DNA of 64,000 nt from JAGWAJ01 sp026707615 (GTDB taxonomy: Bacteria; Acidobacteriota; Vicinamibacteria; Vicinamibacterales; UBA8438): contig CBDBMW010000011.1 of the NCBI GenBank assembly GCA_965207595.1, positions 372,001 through 436,000 on the forward strand, in the 5' to 3' direction. Numbering within the stretch: the stretch's first letter is position 1; the number at the start of each line of letters is the position of its first letter. The notes beneath the pieces are model-generated. The model was not told where the DNA came from and made no database searches. It saw nothing but the letters and a program-made list of their open reading frames with translations. Shown in pieces: positions 40,895 to 50,266 of the stretch. Position numbers and translations under genes: made by a program.

Positions 40895-43291
40895 ATGCTC
40901 GAATCGCTCGCGCACGACGTCCGCTACGCCGCGCGCTCGCTGATCCGGCAGCCGGGGGCGACGGTCCTGGCGGCGGGCATCCTCGCCGTGGGTCTGGGCT
41001 TGAACTCCGCGGTCCTGGCCGTTGCCTACGGCGTCCTGTGGCGCCCGTTGCCGTACCCGGCCGCCGACCGGCTGGTGACGATCTCCGAGGTGGATGCGCG
41101 GGACGGCAGGGCATCCGCGGTATGGCTCGGCCGGATCGACGAGTGGAACCGCCGTCTCAGGACGGTCCGGCTGGCGGGCTACACCACGCGGGAGCGCGTG
41201 GTGCGCGGCGCGGGGCCGACGCGCGTGCGGGCGGTGACCACCATCACCGAGGGCTTCTTCGAGGTGCTGGGCGTGCCGGCGGTCGAGGGCGCGGTGCCGC
41301 GCCTTGCGAGGGGCGACGGCCGGGCCGTGGTCAGCGCGGCGCTGGCCCGCGACGTGCAGGACGGGACGGGCCGGCCCGCCGTGGGGCAGGCGATGACCAT
41401 CGGGGAAGGCCGCTACGACGTGGCCGCCGTGATGCCCGCCGGGTTCGCGTTCCCGTCGGCCGAGGTCCACGCCTGGGTGGCGGACCAGCCGGACTTCAGG
41501 GGAGATCTCGGCACCGTGGGGCGCATGCGGGACGGTGCCTCCCTCGTCCAGGTTCGGGACGACGCGGCCCGGGTCGCCCGCGAGGTCCTCGCCGCCCGCG
41601 GCGCCCCTGACGACGACCGGTGGGGCGCGGCGGTCGCACCGGTCGAGGAGATGCTGCTCGGCGACGTCCGGCCCGTGCTGCGGGTGTCGGTGGCGGCGGC
41701 CCTGCTCGTGCTCGTCGTGGCGTGCGCGAACGCGGCGACCCTCCTCGTCGGACGCTCGGCTGCCCGCCGGCGGGAGTTCGCCGTCCGCGTCGCCCTCGGC
41801 TCGGGACTGGCCCGCCTGGTCCGGGCCGCGCTGCTTGAGGGTCTGGCCGTGGCCGCGGGCGGGCTGGTGCTGGGCCTCGCGGCGGCCTGGGCCGGTCTGC
41901 GGCTGTTCTCGGCCACGGCGGCCGGCGTGCTGCCGCGCGTCGGCGCCGTCGCCTTCGAGCCGCCCGTCATCCTCGCCGGCCTCGCCCTGACCCTGCTGGC
42001 CGGCGTCGCCTGCGGGGGCGCCTCCATCGCGGGCGCGGCGCGGGGGGACGGCGCCGCCCTGCGCGGGGGAGCGGCGGCGGCCGGCTCGCGGGCCGCCGGG
42101 CGCCTTCGGGCGGGCCTGGTGGCCGGCCAGATCGCCTTGTCGATCGTGCTGCTGAGCGGCGCCGGACTCCTCGTCCGCACCGTCGAACGGCTGCTCGACG
42201 AGGAGGGCGGCTTCGAGCCGCGGCAGGCGCTTACCGCGCGGCTGATGCTCGCCGACACGTCGTTCCTCGGGGGCGGGGCCGAGGCGCAGACCGCGTTCGT
42301 GAACACCCTGCTGGACCGGGTGCGCGGGTTGCCGGGGGTGCAGGCGGCCGGGGTGGGCAGCGTGCTGCCTCCCGACGACGATCCCGTGTCCGTGGAGCTC
42401 GTCTACGAGGACGAGCGGGGCGAGGCGTCGCGGCGCGAGATCGTCCTCGCGTTCGGCGCGGTCACCCGCGGCTACTTCGCGGCCCTGGGCACGCGGCTGC
42501 GGGCGGGGCGCCGGTTCGACGCCGCCGACGACCTGGCGGAGGCGAGTCCCCTGATTCTGAGCGAGACGGCGGCGCGGTTCTTCTCCCCGGACCGGGATCC
42601 GATCGGGCGCCTGTCGCCGTACAGCATCGATGCCCTCGACATCACGGGAGGGGAGTCGCGGGTCGTCGCCGTCGTCGACGACATGAAGTACGAGGGTCTC
42701 GCGGCGCCGCGGGGCGGCACGATGTACGTCCCGTGGCCGCGGGTGCCCACCGGCGTGTCGCACCTGGTGGTGCGGACCACCGGCGATCCGCTGGCGCTGG
42801 CCCCGGCGGTTCGCGACCTCGTCCGGTCGTTGAACCCGGCGCTGCCCGTCCCGGAGGTGCGGTCGATGTCCGACCACGTCGCCGGCTCGATCGCCGAGCG
42901 GCGGCTGCGCGCCGTGCCGGCCGCCGGCTTCGCGGCCCTCGCGCTGGCCGTCGCCATGGTCGGCCTCTTCGGCACCCTGGCCCGCGCGGTCGTCGAGCGG
43001 CGGCAGGAGCTGGCCATCCGCGTTGCCGTCGGGGCGTCGCCGGGCCGGCTGGTCCGGCTCGTCCTGCGAAGCGCTGTCGCCGTTACCGGGGTGGGCCTGG
43101 CCGTGGGACTGCCGGCGGCGGGCGCGACCGGCCGCGGTCTCGCCTCGCTGCTCTACGGCGTCAGTCCCTACGACCCCGCCACGCTGGCCGCGGTCGCCGC
43201 CGGCGTCGTCCTGACCGCGCTGGCCGCCGCGACGATTCCCGCGCGCCGTGCCGCCCGCCTCGACCCGATGGTCGCCCTGCGGACGGATTAG
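40895..43291 (+). CDS. ADOP-type ABC transporter permease (MacB/FtsX-like)
   Basis: A 798-residue permease. It begins LESLAHDVRYAARSLIRQPGATVLAAGILAVGLGLNSAVLAVAYGVLWRPLPYPAADRLV, the standard opening of the Acidobacterial duplicated-orphaned-permease (ADOP) family, with a MacB-type periplasmic domain after TM1. It then has two FtsX membrane blocks (VSVAAALLVLVVACANAATLLVGRSAARRREFAVRVALG and AAGFAALALAVAMVGLFGTLARAVVERRQELAIRVAVGAS) and ends RRAARLDPMVALRTD. No ATPase gene is next to it, as usual for this family. The likely role is export or mechanotransmission; substrate unknown. The family itself supports an Acidobacteriota origin. Confidence 0.92.
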   Translation: MLESLAHDVRYAARSLIRQPGATVLAAGILAVGLGLNSAVLAVAYGVLWRPLPYPAADRLVTISEVDARDGRASAVWLGRIDEWNRRLRTVRLAGYTTRERVVRGAGPTRVRAVTTITEGFFEVLGVPAVEGAVPRLARGDGRAVVSAALARDVQDGTGRPAVGQAMTIGEGRYDVAAVMPAGFAFPSAEVHAWVADQPDFRGDLGTVGRMRDGASLVQVRDDAARVAREVLAARGAPDDDRWGAAVAPVEEMLLGDVRPVLRVSVAAALLVLVVACANAATLLVGRSAARRREFAVRVALGSGLARLVRAALLEGLAVAAGGLVLGLAAAWAGLRLFSATAAGVLPRVGAVAFEPPVILAGLALTLLAGVACGGASIAGAARGDGAALRGGAAAAGSRAAGRLRAGLVAGQIALSIVLLSGAGLLVRTVERLLDEEGGFEPRQALTARLMLADTSFLGGGAEAQTAFVNTLLDRVRGLPGVQAAGVGSVLPPDDDPVSVELVYEDERGEASRREIVLAFGAVTRGYFAALGTRLRAGRRFDAADDLAEASPLILSETAARFFSPDRDPIGRLSPYSIDALDITGGESRVVAVVDDMKYEGLAAPRGGTMYVPWPRVPTGVSHLVVRTTGDPLALAPAVRDLVRSLNPALPVPEVRSMSDHVAGSIAERRLRAVPAAGFAALALAVAMVGLFGTLARAVVERRQELAIRVAVGASPGRLVRLVLRSAVAVTGVGLAVGLPAAGATGRGLASLLYGVSPYDPATLAAVAAGVVLTALAAATIPARRAARLDPMVALRTD

Positions 43292-43339
43292 CCCTCGAGC
43301 CAGCTTTGCCCGCCTGTTGAGGCCGCCGGTGAGAAGCAC

Positions 43340-44104
43340 CGCGCTCATTCCCCTCCCGACCCGACTACTACCATCGCGTACACGGTGACCTGGCCGTCTA
43401 CGAGGCGACCAAGGTGGCCTGGCCGGGGGGAACCCTGGCTGACCGGCTCCGACGGGGTTCCGTTCCCGAGCGGGAGGCGGTCGCGATTGCCGGTGCTGGG
43501 CGAGGCACTGGCGGCGCTGCATGAAGCCGGCTACGTCCACGGGACGTGAAGCCGAGCACGTCGGGTTCACGGCGTCCGGGTCGCCGGAGCTGCTCGACTT
43601 CGGCGTGGCCCGGGGCGCGAGCGACGGCGCCGCCCTCGTGGGCGGGTCGCTGCGGTATGCGTCGCCGGAAGTCCTCTCGGGCCGTGCGGCCGAGTAGGGC
43701 GACGACGTCTGGTCGTTGTGCGTCGTCCTGTACGAGATGGCCACAGGCGAGCGTCCGTTCGGTGGCGGCGGGGTGGACGAGGTGACGCGGCGGATCGGCC
43801 GCCGGCGCGTCGGCCGCGTCCGCGGGGGCGCGACGGTGGGAGTCCCGGCCGGCGTCGCCGGCGGCTGCCTTCGCCGCATCCGTGCTGTCGGCCGCCCGGC
43901 CGGCTCGGCCCGCGACCGCGCAGGCGTTCGCGGGGCGCTGCGGGCGGTCGTCGGTGACGGCGCGTGGCTTTCTTCCCCACCCGACCGTTCGGTTTCCGCC
44001 TTCCATCCGTCAGTAGGAGCGGTTGCGGGGCCGGACCGGCCTCGCCGGTGTTGCGGGTGGGCCGGCAGAGCGACGTGGGGCCGGGCGGAGCAGCGACGAC
44101 AGCG
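43340..44104 (+). pseudogene. serine/threonine protein kinase relic
   Basis: Pieces of a kinase domain appear in successive frames: YYHRVHGDLAVYEATKVAWPGGTLADRLRRG, LGEALAALHEAGYVHG (the HRD region, cut by a frameshift just before the lysine), VGFTASGSPELLDFGVARGASDGAALVGGSLRYASPEVLSGRAAE, then an in-frame TAG at about 43695 where GAG is expected, then GDDVWSLCVVLYEMATGERPFGGGGVDEVTRRI. At least three single-base losses and one nonsense change are needed to explain it. Kinases of this kind often follow ADOP permeases in related genomes. It is non-functional. Confidence 0.8.
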
Positions 44105-44449
44105 ATGAACAAGGCGCAACTGTGCCAGCACATGGTCCGTCACTTCCGGGCTCGGGATGGAAGGCTCCGCCGCGAGGACGCCGGGGAGTTCCTGGACGAG
44201 CTGCAGCGGGTCTGCGTCCGCGAGCTGGCGGCGGTGGGCCGGTTCTCGCTATCGAAGATGGTGAAGTTCGTCGTCGAGCCGCGCCGACCGCGGCGCGGTC
44301 GCGACCCCGTCACCGGCCAGCCGCTCGCGATCCCGGCGCGCCGCGTCGTGCGGGCCCGGGTCTCCAGCCTCGTGCGGGATGCCGTCGAAGGGCCGCTCCA
44401 GAGCGCCGCTCGTGGTCCGCACCACTCTGGTCGGCCGAGTGCGCCGTAG
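44105..44449 (+). CDS. HU/IHF-family DNA-binding protein
   Basis: A 114-residue protein, MNKAQLCQHMVRHFRARDGRLRREDAGEFLDELQRVCVRELAAVGRFSLSKMVKFVVEPRRPRRGRDPVTGQPLAIPARRVVRARVSSLVRDAV. The GRFSLSKMVKFVV strand, the basic arm RRGRDPVTGQPLAIPAR (compare RKGRNPATGE in HU) and the terminal helix are diagnostic. It is about 20 residues longer than HU because of a basic C-terminal tail. It probably compacts DNA or bends it. It follows the kinase relic directly and has no obvious partner. ATG 44105 matches the family N-terminus. Confidence 0.85.
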   Translation: MNKAQLCQHMVRHFRARDGRLRREDAGEFLDELQRVCVRELAAVGRFSLSKMVKFVVEPRRPRRGRDPVTGQPLAIPARRVVRARVSSLVRDAVEGPLQSAARGPHHSGRPSAP

Positions 44450-44599
44450 CGGCCGGATTCCGCGCCACCCTTTGATAGAGTGCCGTGATCGCGGATCCGA
44501 TGTGCCCGTATTCGCCGGGGCGCGTCGACCCGCTACCGTAGGCCGCGGCGGGTGAGGGGTGCCGGGGCCATGCGACCGGAGGCCTGCGGGAGTCGGTGA

Positions 44600-45727
44600 A
44601 TGCGGGCCGGGAGAAACGACGTGCCGCGCCGACGATCCGGCCGGGTGAAGGCGACAGCCCTGGCCGCCGCCCTCGCGGGGCACGCGCTGGCCGGTGCGCC
44701 GGCGCTCGCCCAGGACGCGGCCTCCACGCTGCCCGTGGTCTGGGTGCTCGCGACCGGCGGGACGATCGCCGGCGGGGGCGAATCGTCGACCAGCCTGACG
44801 GAGTACCGGGCGGGGGCCTTCACCGGCGCCGAGCTGGTCTCCGCGTTGCCCGCTCTCGGGCGGCACGCCACGATACGCGTCGAGCAGGTCGCCAACGTCG
44901 GGAGCCCCAACATCACGTTCGACGACTGGCTCGCGCTTGCCACACGCATCGACGCCATCTTCCGCGACGACCCGGATGCGGCCGGCGTCGTGGTCACGCA
45001 CGGCACGAACACGCTCGAGGAGACCGCCTACTTCCTCAACCTCACCGTCCGCCACGATCGGCCGGTGGTGCTGGTCGGCGCGCAGCGGCCGGCGACCGCA
45101 ATCAGCGCCGACGGGCCCCTCAACCTGCTGAACGCCGTCCGCGCCGCCGCGTCGCCGGAGGCACGCGGCAAGGGGGTGCTGGTCGTCCTGAACGACGAGA
45201 TCAACGCCGCCCGGGACGTCACGAAGACCAGCACCTATCGGCTGGAGACGTTCCGCACCCCCGACCTCGGCTTCCTCGGCTACGTCGACGGCGACCGCGT
45301 GGCGTTCTACCGCGAGCCGACGCGCCGGCACACGGCCGATTCCGAGTTCGACCTGACCGGCGTCACCGCGTTCCCGCGCGTCGACATCGCCTACTCCTAC
45401 GTGGAGCCGAACCCGGTGCTGATCGAGGCCCTGATCGAGGACGGGGTGGACGGCATCGTGCTGGCCGGAACCGGAGCCGGAATCGTCTCGCGGCGGGAGC
45501 GGGCCGCGCTCGAGCGGGTGACCGGGCTCCCCGTCGACGCGCGTCCGGTCATCGTCCGCTCCAACCGCACCGGGAGCGGCCGGGTCGTTCCGCTACCCGC
45601 CTACGACCAGTTGGGCATGGTGGCCGGCGACACGCTCAACCCGCAGAAGGCGCGCATCCTGCTGATGCTGGCGTTGACGAAGACGCGGGACGTCGACGAG
45701 ATCCGGCGCATGTTCCGGGAGTACTGA
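44600..45727 (+). CDS. ansB: type II L-asparaginase
   Basis: A 375-residue exported amidohydrolase with leader (VKATALAAALAGHALAGAPALAQ) and the two asparaginase signatures: WVLATGGTIAGGG with the nucleophilic Thr near residue 54, and VVVTHGTNTLEETAYFLNLTV. In E. coli AnsB the second motif is THGTDT, where Thr89-Asp90 belong to the catalytic triad; here the Asp is Asn. The triad Lys is kept in RDVTKTSTYRLETF. C-terminal GIVLAGTGAGIV and VIVRSNRTGSGRV are normal. It hydrolyses Asn (or Gln) to the acid and ammonia in the periplasm. Start at ATG 44600; a GTG 15 codons later is possible. Confidence 0.93.
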   Translation: MRAGRNDVPRRRSGRVKATALAAALAGHALAGAPALAQDAASTLPVVWVLATGGTIAGGGESSTSLTEYRAGAFTGAELVSALPALGRHATIRVEQVANVGSPNITFDDWLALATRIDAIFRDDPDAAGVVVTHGTNTLEETAYFLNLTVRHDRPVVLVGAQRPATAISADGPLNLLNAVRAAASPEARGKGVLVVLNDEINAARDVTKTSTYRLETFRTPDLGFLGYVDGDRVAFYREPTRRHTADSEFDLTGVTAFPRVDIAYSYVEPNPVLIEALIEDGVDGIVLAGTGAGIVSRRERAALERVTGLPVDARPVIVRSNRTGSGRVVPLPAYDQLGMVAGDTLNPQKARILLMLALTKTRDVDEIRRMFREY

Positions 45728-45838
45728 CTCCCGACGGACGTGTCGGCGGCCTGCGGACGCGGTTCGATGGAGTATCCGTCGGGTCGCGCCCGGCCGAGTC
45801 GCCGAGCGCGCCCGCCCCGCTCCGGAGACCGGTCGTAC

Positions 45839-47563
45839 TCAGCGTCCGTCGTCGCGCAGCGCGAACACCCAGACGACGCCGCCCTGGGGGACGACCTTCT
45901 CGCTGTCGAAGTGCGCGTTGACGGCGCGTTGCATGCCCTGGGCGTCGACCCCCCAGCCGGACTGCACGGCGATGTACTGCACGCCGTCGATCTCGTAGGA
46001 GGACGGCACGCCGATGACGCCGGAGTTGGTCCGCTGCTCCCACAGGATCTCGCCCGTCCGGGCGTCGAAGGCGCGGAAGTAGCGGTCGTTCGTCCCGCCC
46101 GTGAAGATGAGCCCGCCCGCGGTGGCGAGTATGGGGCCCCAGTTCTGGGACGTGGGGAACTCGTGCGTCCAGACCTCTTCGCCGCGGGCGAGGTCCCAGG
46201 CCTGAATCTCGCCCACGTGGTCGGCGTCGTTCACGACGAAGACCTGCGCCGAGGCGCCCGTGTAGCCGCCCCCGGGCACGTAGTCGACCTCGACGCCGAC
46301 CATCGTCGAGCAGAGGTTCTCGTTGGCGGGGATGTAGAGGTAGCCGGTCTGCGGGCTGTAGGCGGCGGGCGGCCAGTCCTTGCCGCCCCACAGCGACGGG
46401 CAGAACGTGGCCGGCCTGCCGGTGCCCGGCTTCCGCTCGTCGTCGTACTCCGGACGGCCCGTCACGGGGTCGATCGCGGTGAAGACGTTCTGGTCGACGT
46501 ACGGCTGGGCCTCGACGAAGCGGATGGGGCCGGCGGCCGTCCGCTCCAGCGTCCAGAGGTAGCCGTTGCGGGCCGGGTGGACGAGGGTCGGAATCACGCG
46601 GCCGTCGCGCGGCACGTCGATCAGCAGCGGCGCCGAGACCTCGTCCCAGTCCCACGACCCGTTGTGGTGGTACTGGTGGTAGCCCTTGATCTCGCCGGTG
46701 TCGGCGTCGAAGGCGACGACGGAGTTGGTGTAGAGGTTGTCGCCCGGCCGCTGGTCGCCGATCCACGGGCCCGGGTTGCCGGTGCCCCAGTAGGTCAGGT
46801 TGCTCGCGGGATCGTACGAGCCGGTGATCCAGATCGACGCCCCGCCCCGCTGCCAGGTGTCGCCGGGCCAGGTGTCGTTGCCGGGCTCGCCCGGACCGGG
46901 GATCGTGTGCGACCGCCACACCTCCTCGCCCGTCTCCGGGTCGAGGGCGACGACGAAGCCGCGGATGCCGCGCTCGCCGCCCGAGGCCCCGACCATCACC
47001 TTGCCGCTCGCCACGAGCGGGGCGATCGTCATGTAGTAGCCCGTGCGGTAGTCGGCCACCGCGGTCTCCCACACGACCTCGCCGCTGACGGCGTCGAGGG
47101 CGACCACGAAGGCGTCGTGCGTGGTGTGGAAGACCTTGTCGCCGTAGAGGCCCACGCCCCGGTTGGTGCGGTGGGGATGCGCCATGTCCTCCGGGAACTG
47201 CCGGGCGTAGAGCCAGAGCTGCTCGCCCGTCCGCGCGTCGATGGCGATCACGCGGTCCTCGGGCGTCGTCACGAACATCACGCCGTCGTTGACGATCGGC
47301 GGCGATTCGTGTCCCGAGGTCACGCCGGTCGACAACGTCCAGACCGGCACCAGGTCCCCCACGTTGCCGGTCGTGATCTGGTCGAGCGGACTGTAGCCCC
47401 AACTGTCATAGGTACCGCGGTACATCAGCCAGTCGCCGGGATCGGGTTCGCGCAGCCGCTCGTCGGTCACGGGGGTGTAGGAGATCCCGGACTCCTGGGC
47501 GGTCGCGGCCGGCACGCCCAGCGCGGCGGCCAGCGCGACCCCCGCCGCGATCCCGATGCGCAT
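45839..47563 (-). CDS. PQQ-dependent alcohol/methanol-type dehydrogenase
   Basis: A quinoprotein of about 574 residues, more distant from the pair at 29-40 kb. Signal peptide is MRIGIAAGVALAAALGVPAATA; upstream ATGs at 47584 and 47596 are alternatives. Blades carry GDWLMYRGTYDSWGYSPLDQITTGNVGDLVPVWTLSTG, GASGGERGIRGFVVALDPETGEEVWRSHTIPGPGEPGNDTWPGDTW, YWGTGNPGPWIGDQRPGDNLYTNSVVAFDADTGEIKGYHQYHHNGSWDWDE (family Asp/Trp site), SLWGGKDWPPAAYSP and EILWEQRTNSGVIGVPSSYEIDGVQYIAVQSGWG. No haem-binding CxxCH is present, so electrons must go to a separate cytochrome. It is convergent with the asparaginase gene. Confidence 0.93.
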   Translation of the reverse strand: MRIGIAAGVALAAALGVPAATAQESGISYTPVTDERLREPDPGDWLMYRGTYDSWGYSPLDQITTGNVGDLVPVWTLSTGVTSGHESPPIVNDGVMFVTTPEDRVIAIDARTGEQLWLYARQFPEDMAHPHRTNRGVGLYGDKVFHTTHDAFVVALDAVSGEVVWETAVADYRTGYYMTIAPLVASGKVMVGASGGERGIRGFVVALDPETGEEVWRSHTIPGPGEPGNDTWPGDTWQRGGASIWITGSYDPASNLTYWGTGNPGPWIGDQRPGDNLYTNSVVAFDADTGEIKGYHQYHHNGSWDWDEVSAPLLIDVPRDGRVIPTLVHPARNGYLWTLERTAAGPIRFVEAQPYVDQNVFTAIDPVTGRPEYDDERKPGTGRPATFCPSLWGGKDWPPAAYSPQTGYLYIPANENLCSTMVGVEVDYVPGGGYTGASAQVFVVNDADHVGEIQAWDLARGEEVWTHEFPTSQNWGPILATAGGLIFTGGTNDRYFRAFDARTGEILWEQRTNSGVIGVPSSYEIDGVQYIAVQSGWGVDAQGMQRAVNAHFDSEKVVPQGGVVWVFALRDDGR

Positions 47564-47677
47564 GGTCGGTGACCCCTTCGTCATGGCGTTCCCCATCTGC
47601 GTTCGTCCCTCGCGGCTACGTGCGCCCCCGCCGGCGTAGCGACCCCCCTGGCTTGCCCGCGACCGTCGCGGGCCCGC

Positions 47678-48676
47678 TCACGGACGGAGCTCGCGCCCCA
47701 GGCTCTCGAGCCGGCGGGCCCCGGCCAGGATGCCGTACAGCCCGTAGTTCCCTTCGTGGCAGGCGTACTCGAACAGCGGGCCGTCCGTGCGCCGGAACGG
47801 CATCATCACCGTGTAGGGCGCGGTGTAGACGGTCGGGTCGGTGACCGTGAACTCGTAGGCGACGGTGTCCGGGTCGAGCCGCGTCAGGCGCTCGACGAGG
47901 TGCATGTTCGGTCCCGTGCCGCCGCTCTGGCCGCCCCGGAACTGCGTCGTCTCGATCACCAGCGTCTCACCTTCCCAATGCGCCCGCGACACGCCCGCGT
48001 ACTGCGGGAAGGGGGGCTTCGCGGTGTCGCCGATCGGGATGACGCGGGCGTTGTGCACCATCTCGTTGAAGATGGTCACGTAGCCCGGCGACTGGAAGAT
48101 CATCACGTTGTTGTTGTAGGCGCTCGAACGCATCGGAGGGCCCGAGTTGAAGCCCATGATGCAGCGGTCGGCGAGGCTGCGGTTCTCGTAGGAGTCGTAG
48201 CGGTGCTCCTCCAGGTGGGCGCGCCGTGCCGCCGCGGCCTCGACCGCCTCCGGCGTCCGCGGCGGCAGCCGCCCGTCCGGCGGGTCGACGATGAGCGACG
48301 TCCGCTTGTCGGAGGTCAGCTCGATGCCCCGCTCGTACCAGAACTCGTTGTAGGAGAGCACTCCGCCCTCGGAGCGCGGGCGATAGCCGGCCGCCCCCTT
48401 CTCGGGGTCGAACAGGTCGCGGTTCAGCCGCGTGCGCTCCGCCGCTTCGAACGCCGCGGCATCCTCGGCCGCCAGCCGCTCGACGCCCTCGAACTGCGCA
48501 GGCCGCTGGAAGGGGGTCAGCGTACGGAACGTGAACATGCCGGAGACGTCGGGCTGACCGTCCGGCGTGCGCATCGGCATCGTGCGCTCTCCGCCGGGCT
48601 GCGCGGCGGCGGGCGGCGCCGCCAGGGCGAGGACGACGAGAACGACGGCGCCGGCCACGAAGGTGTTCCTGGGCAT
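47678..48676 (-). CDS. secreted conserved protein of unknown function
   Basis: A 332-residue exported protein (signal MPRNTFVAGAVVLVVLALAAPPAAAQ; ATG 48676 has GGAGG 8 bases upstream). Repeating family features are TPDGQPDVSGMFTFRT, NEFWYERG, TSLIVDPPDGRLP, DRCIMGFNSGPPM, VMIFQSPGYVTIFNEMVHNARVIPIG, YAGVSRAHWEGETLVIETTQF and a C-terminal YACHEGNYGLYGILAGAR. This domain is abundant in Acidobacteria and Gemmatimonadota but has no known activity. It is the intact paralogue of the pseudogene at 18231-18903. It lies 114 bp upstream of the PQQ-dehydrogenase start on the same strand, so the two may share a message. Confidence 0.85.
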   Translation of the reverse strand: MPRNTFVAGAVVLVVLALAAPPAAAQPGGERTMPMRTPDGQPDVSGMFTFRTLTPFQRPAQFEGVERLAAEDAAAFEAAERTRLNRDLFDPEKGAAGYRPRSEGGVLSYNEFWYERGIELTSDKRTSLIVDPPDGRLPPRTPEAVEAAAARRAHLEEHRYDSYENRSLADRCIMGFNSGPPMRSSAYNNNVMIFQSPGYVTIFNEMVHNARVIPIGDTAKPPFPQYAGVSRAHWEGETLVIETTQFRGGQSGGTGPNMHLVERLTRLDPDTVAYEFTVTDPTVYTAPYTVMMPFRRTDGPLFEYACHEGNYGLYGILAGARRLESLGRELRP

Positions 48677-48784
48677 CTCGAGAGCCTCCAGGGGCGCCGC
48701 CGGTCGGAGGCCGATCCGGTCGGGCGCCACCACCCCAGCACAGTAGACCCAGCCGCCCGGAAAACGCAAGAAGGGGGGGGGGCG

Positions 48785-49093
48785 CTAGCCGAGGCGCTCG
48801 GACAGCGCGCCGAGCCCTTCGGCAATCAGCCGGATATCGTCGCGGAGGCTCTCGGCCACCACGTCGAAGTGACGGCGCATCCGCTCCTCCGATTCGGCGA
48901 TTGCGACGTGGAGCTCGGCGCGGGTAGCGAGGGGCTCGATGGCGCCTGCGATGGCGCCTGCGATGGCGGCCTCGAGCTCGGCCTTCGTCGCCAGGAGGTC
49001 GGCCTTCGTCGCCAAGGTGGGCAGAATCTGCTCCACGCGTCCCACCCTGCGATCGAGATCGTTGATGCGCTGCTCCATCGTTTCGGCGTCCAT
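48785..49093 (-). CDS. small coiled-coil protein
   Basis: A 102-residue protein, MDAETMEQRINDLDRRVGRVEQILPTLATKADLLATKAELEAAIAGAIAGAIEPLATRAELHVAIAESEERMRRHF. It contains heptad repeats with TKADL/TKAEL units, as in DUF1640/CCDC90-like and phage-type coiled-coil proteins. There is no signal peptide or membrane segment. GGAGGG lies 6 bases before ATG 49093. A run of ten G (48773-48782) follows its stop. Function unknown; stand-alone. Confidence 0.7.
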   Translation of the reverse strand: MDAETMEQRINDLDRRVGRVEQILPTLATKADLLATKAELEAAIAGAIAGAIEPLATRAELHVAIAESEERMRRHFDVVAESLRDDIRLIAEGLGALSERLG

Positions 49094-49378
49094 CTGCTGC
49101 CCTCCCGTGGCGAACGGCAGGGTCGGGCGGCATCCCGGAGCGCGACCGCGCCCGCCATCGTACCACGGGGTCACGCAAGGGCGATGCCGAAATCCGCCGC
49201 CATCCCGGGGCCCGACAGAGCGGCGTTGCGAGCCGCCGACCGCGCCGCGCTGGCGACCGCGAGGCAGCCGACCACGGCCGCACCGACGCGCGTTCGAAGC
49301 GGCACGCGAAGCCGAGCCGCCCGCACGCCGTGGACTCGCGTCAGTCCGGGACCCGACCGCGGGGCCAGAGCATCGCCG

Positions 49379-50221
49379 CTACTTGAGCTCGCCCAAGTCG
49401 ACGCCGCGCTCCCGGAGCGCCGCGGTGGCGAGCCGGCCCGCGTTCACCGCGGCGGGCCAGCCGGCATAGAAGGTGACGTGCAGGATCACCTCGGAGAGCT
49501 CCTGCGGCGTGACGCCGTTCTGGTCGAGGGCGCGGTCGATGTGCAGCCGCAGCTCGTTCGTGACGTAGAGGGCCTGGTTGACGGCCACCGTGACGAGGCT
49601 CCGGTCCCGCTTCGAGAGCAACGGCCGCTCCCAGATGTCGCCGTAGAGCAGGCTGTTCCTGAGGGCGCCGAGGCGTGGCACGGCCGCGTAGGCGTCGCTC
49701 AGCCCGCCCGGCGTCGTGATCTCGGTCTCGGGCGCCGGGGCACGCGGCAACTCCCCGAGCGTCAGCCCTCGCGCCTCGAACGCCTCGGCCGCCGTGATGG
49801 ACGCCTGCACGCCGGTCGGCCAGCCCGCGTAGAAGGTGACGTGGAGGATGATCTCGGAGATCTCCTCCGGCGTCAGCCCGTTGTCGAGGCCGCGCGGGAT
49901 GTGGATCGCCAGCTCCTCGCGGGCCAGGGCCTGCAGCACCCCGATCGTGATAAGGCTTCGGTCGCGCTTCGACAGGTAGGGGCGTTCCCAGATCTCGCCG
50001 TAGACCAGAGAGTTGCGCAGCTCGCGCAGGTACGGCGACCCCGCGTAGAGGTCGGGGGCGGGAAGAGGCGGGGGCTCAGCCTGTTGCGCTCCCGCGGCGG
50101 GGCCGCCGTTGGGTGAGGTCGCAGGGGGAGGCGCGGGGTGGGCCGCCGCGAAGACCGCGCCGCCGGCGGCGACGGCGACCACGAAGGCAACGATCGGGAA
50201 CGCGACGCGGGTCTTCAGCAT
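49379..50221 (-). CDS. exported tandem carboxymuconolactone-decarboxylase-like protein
   Basis: A 280-residue protein with an N-terminal signal/anchor (FPIVAFVVAVAAGGAVFAAAHP) and two CMD domains about 125 residues apart: LRNSLVYGEIWERPYLSKRDRSLITIGVLQAL...EISEIILHVTFYAGWPTGVQA and LRNSLLYGDIWERPLLSKRDRSLVTVAVNQAL...ELSEVILHVTFYAGWPAAVNA. The redox CxxC of AhpD is absent; the Glu and His of the CMD active region (LHVTFYAGWP) are kept. The two halves clearly arose by duplication. Secreted CMD proteins of this type are of unknown substrate. Confidence 0.9.
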   Translation of the reverse strand: MLKTRVAFPIVAFVVAVAAGGAVFAAAHPAPPPATSPNGGPAAGAQQAEPPPLPAPDLYAGSPYLRELRNSLVYGEIWERPYLSKRDRSLITIGVLQALAREELAIHIPRGLDNGLTPEEISEIILHVTFYAGWPTGVQASITAAEAFEARGLTLGELPRAPAPETEITTPGGLSDAYAAVPRLGALRNSLLYGDIWERPLLSKRDRSLVTVAVNQALYVTNELRLHIDRALDQNGVTPQELSEVILHVTFYAGWPAAVNAGRLATAALRERGVDLGELK

Positions 50222-50266
50222 GGTCGGAATCCTCTCGGGGCCGGTCGCGAGTCGGACCGGCGGGGC

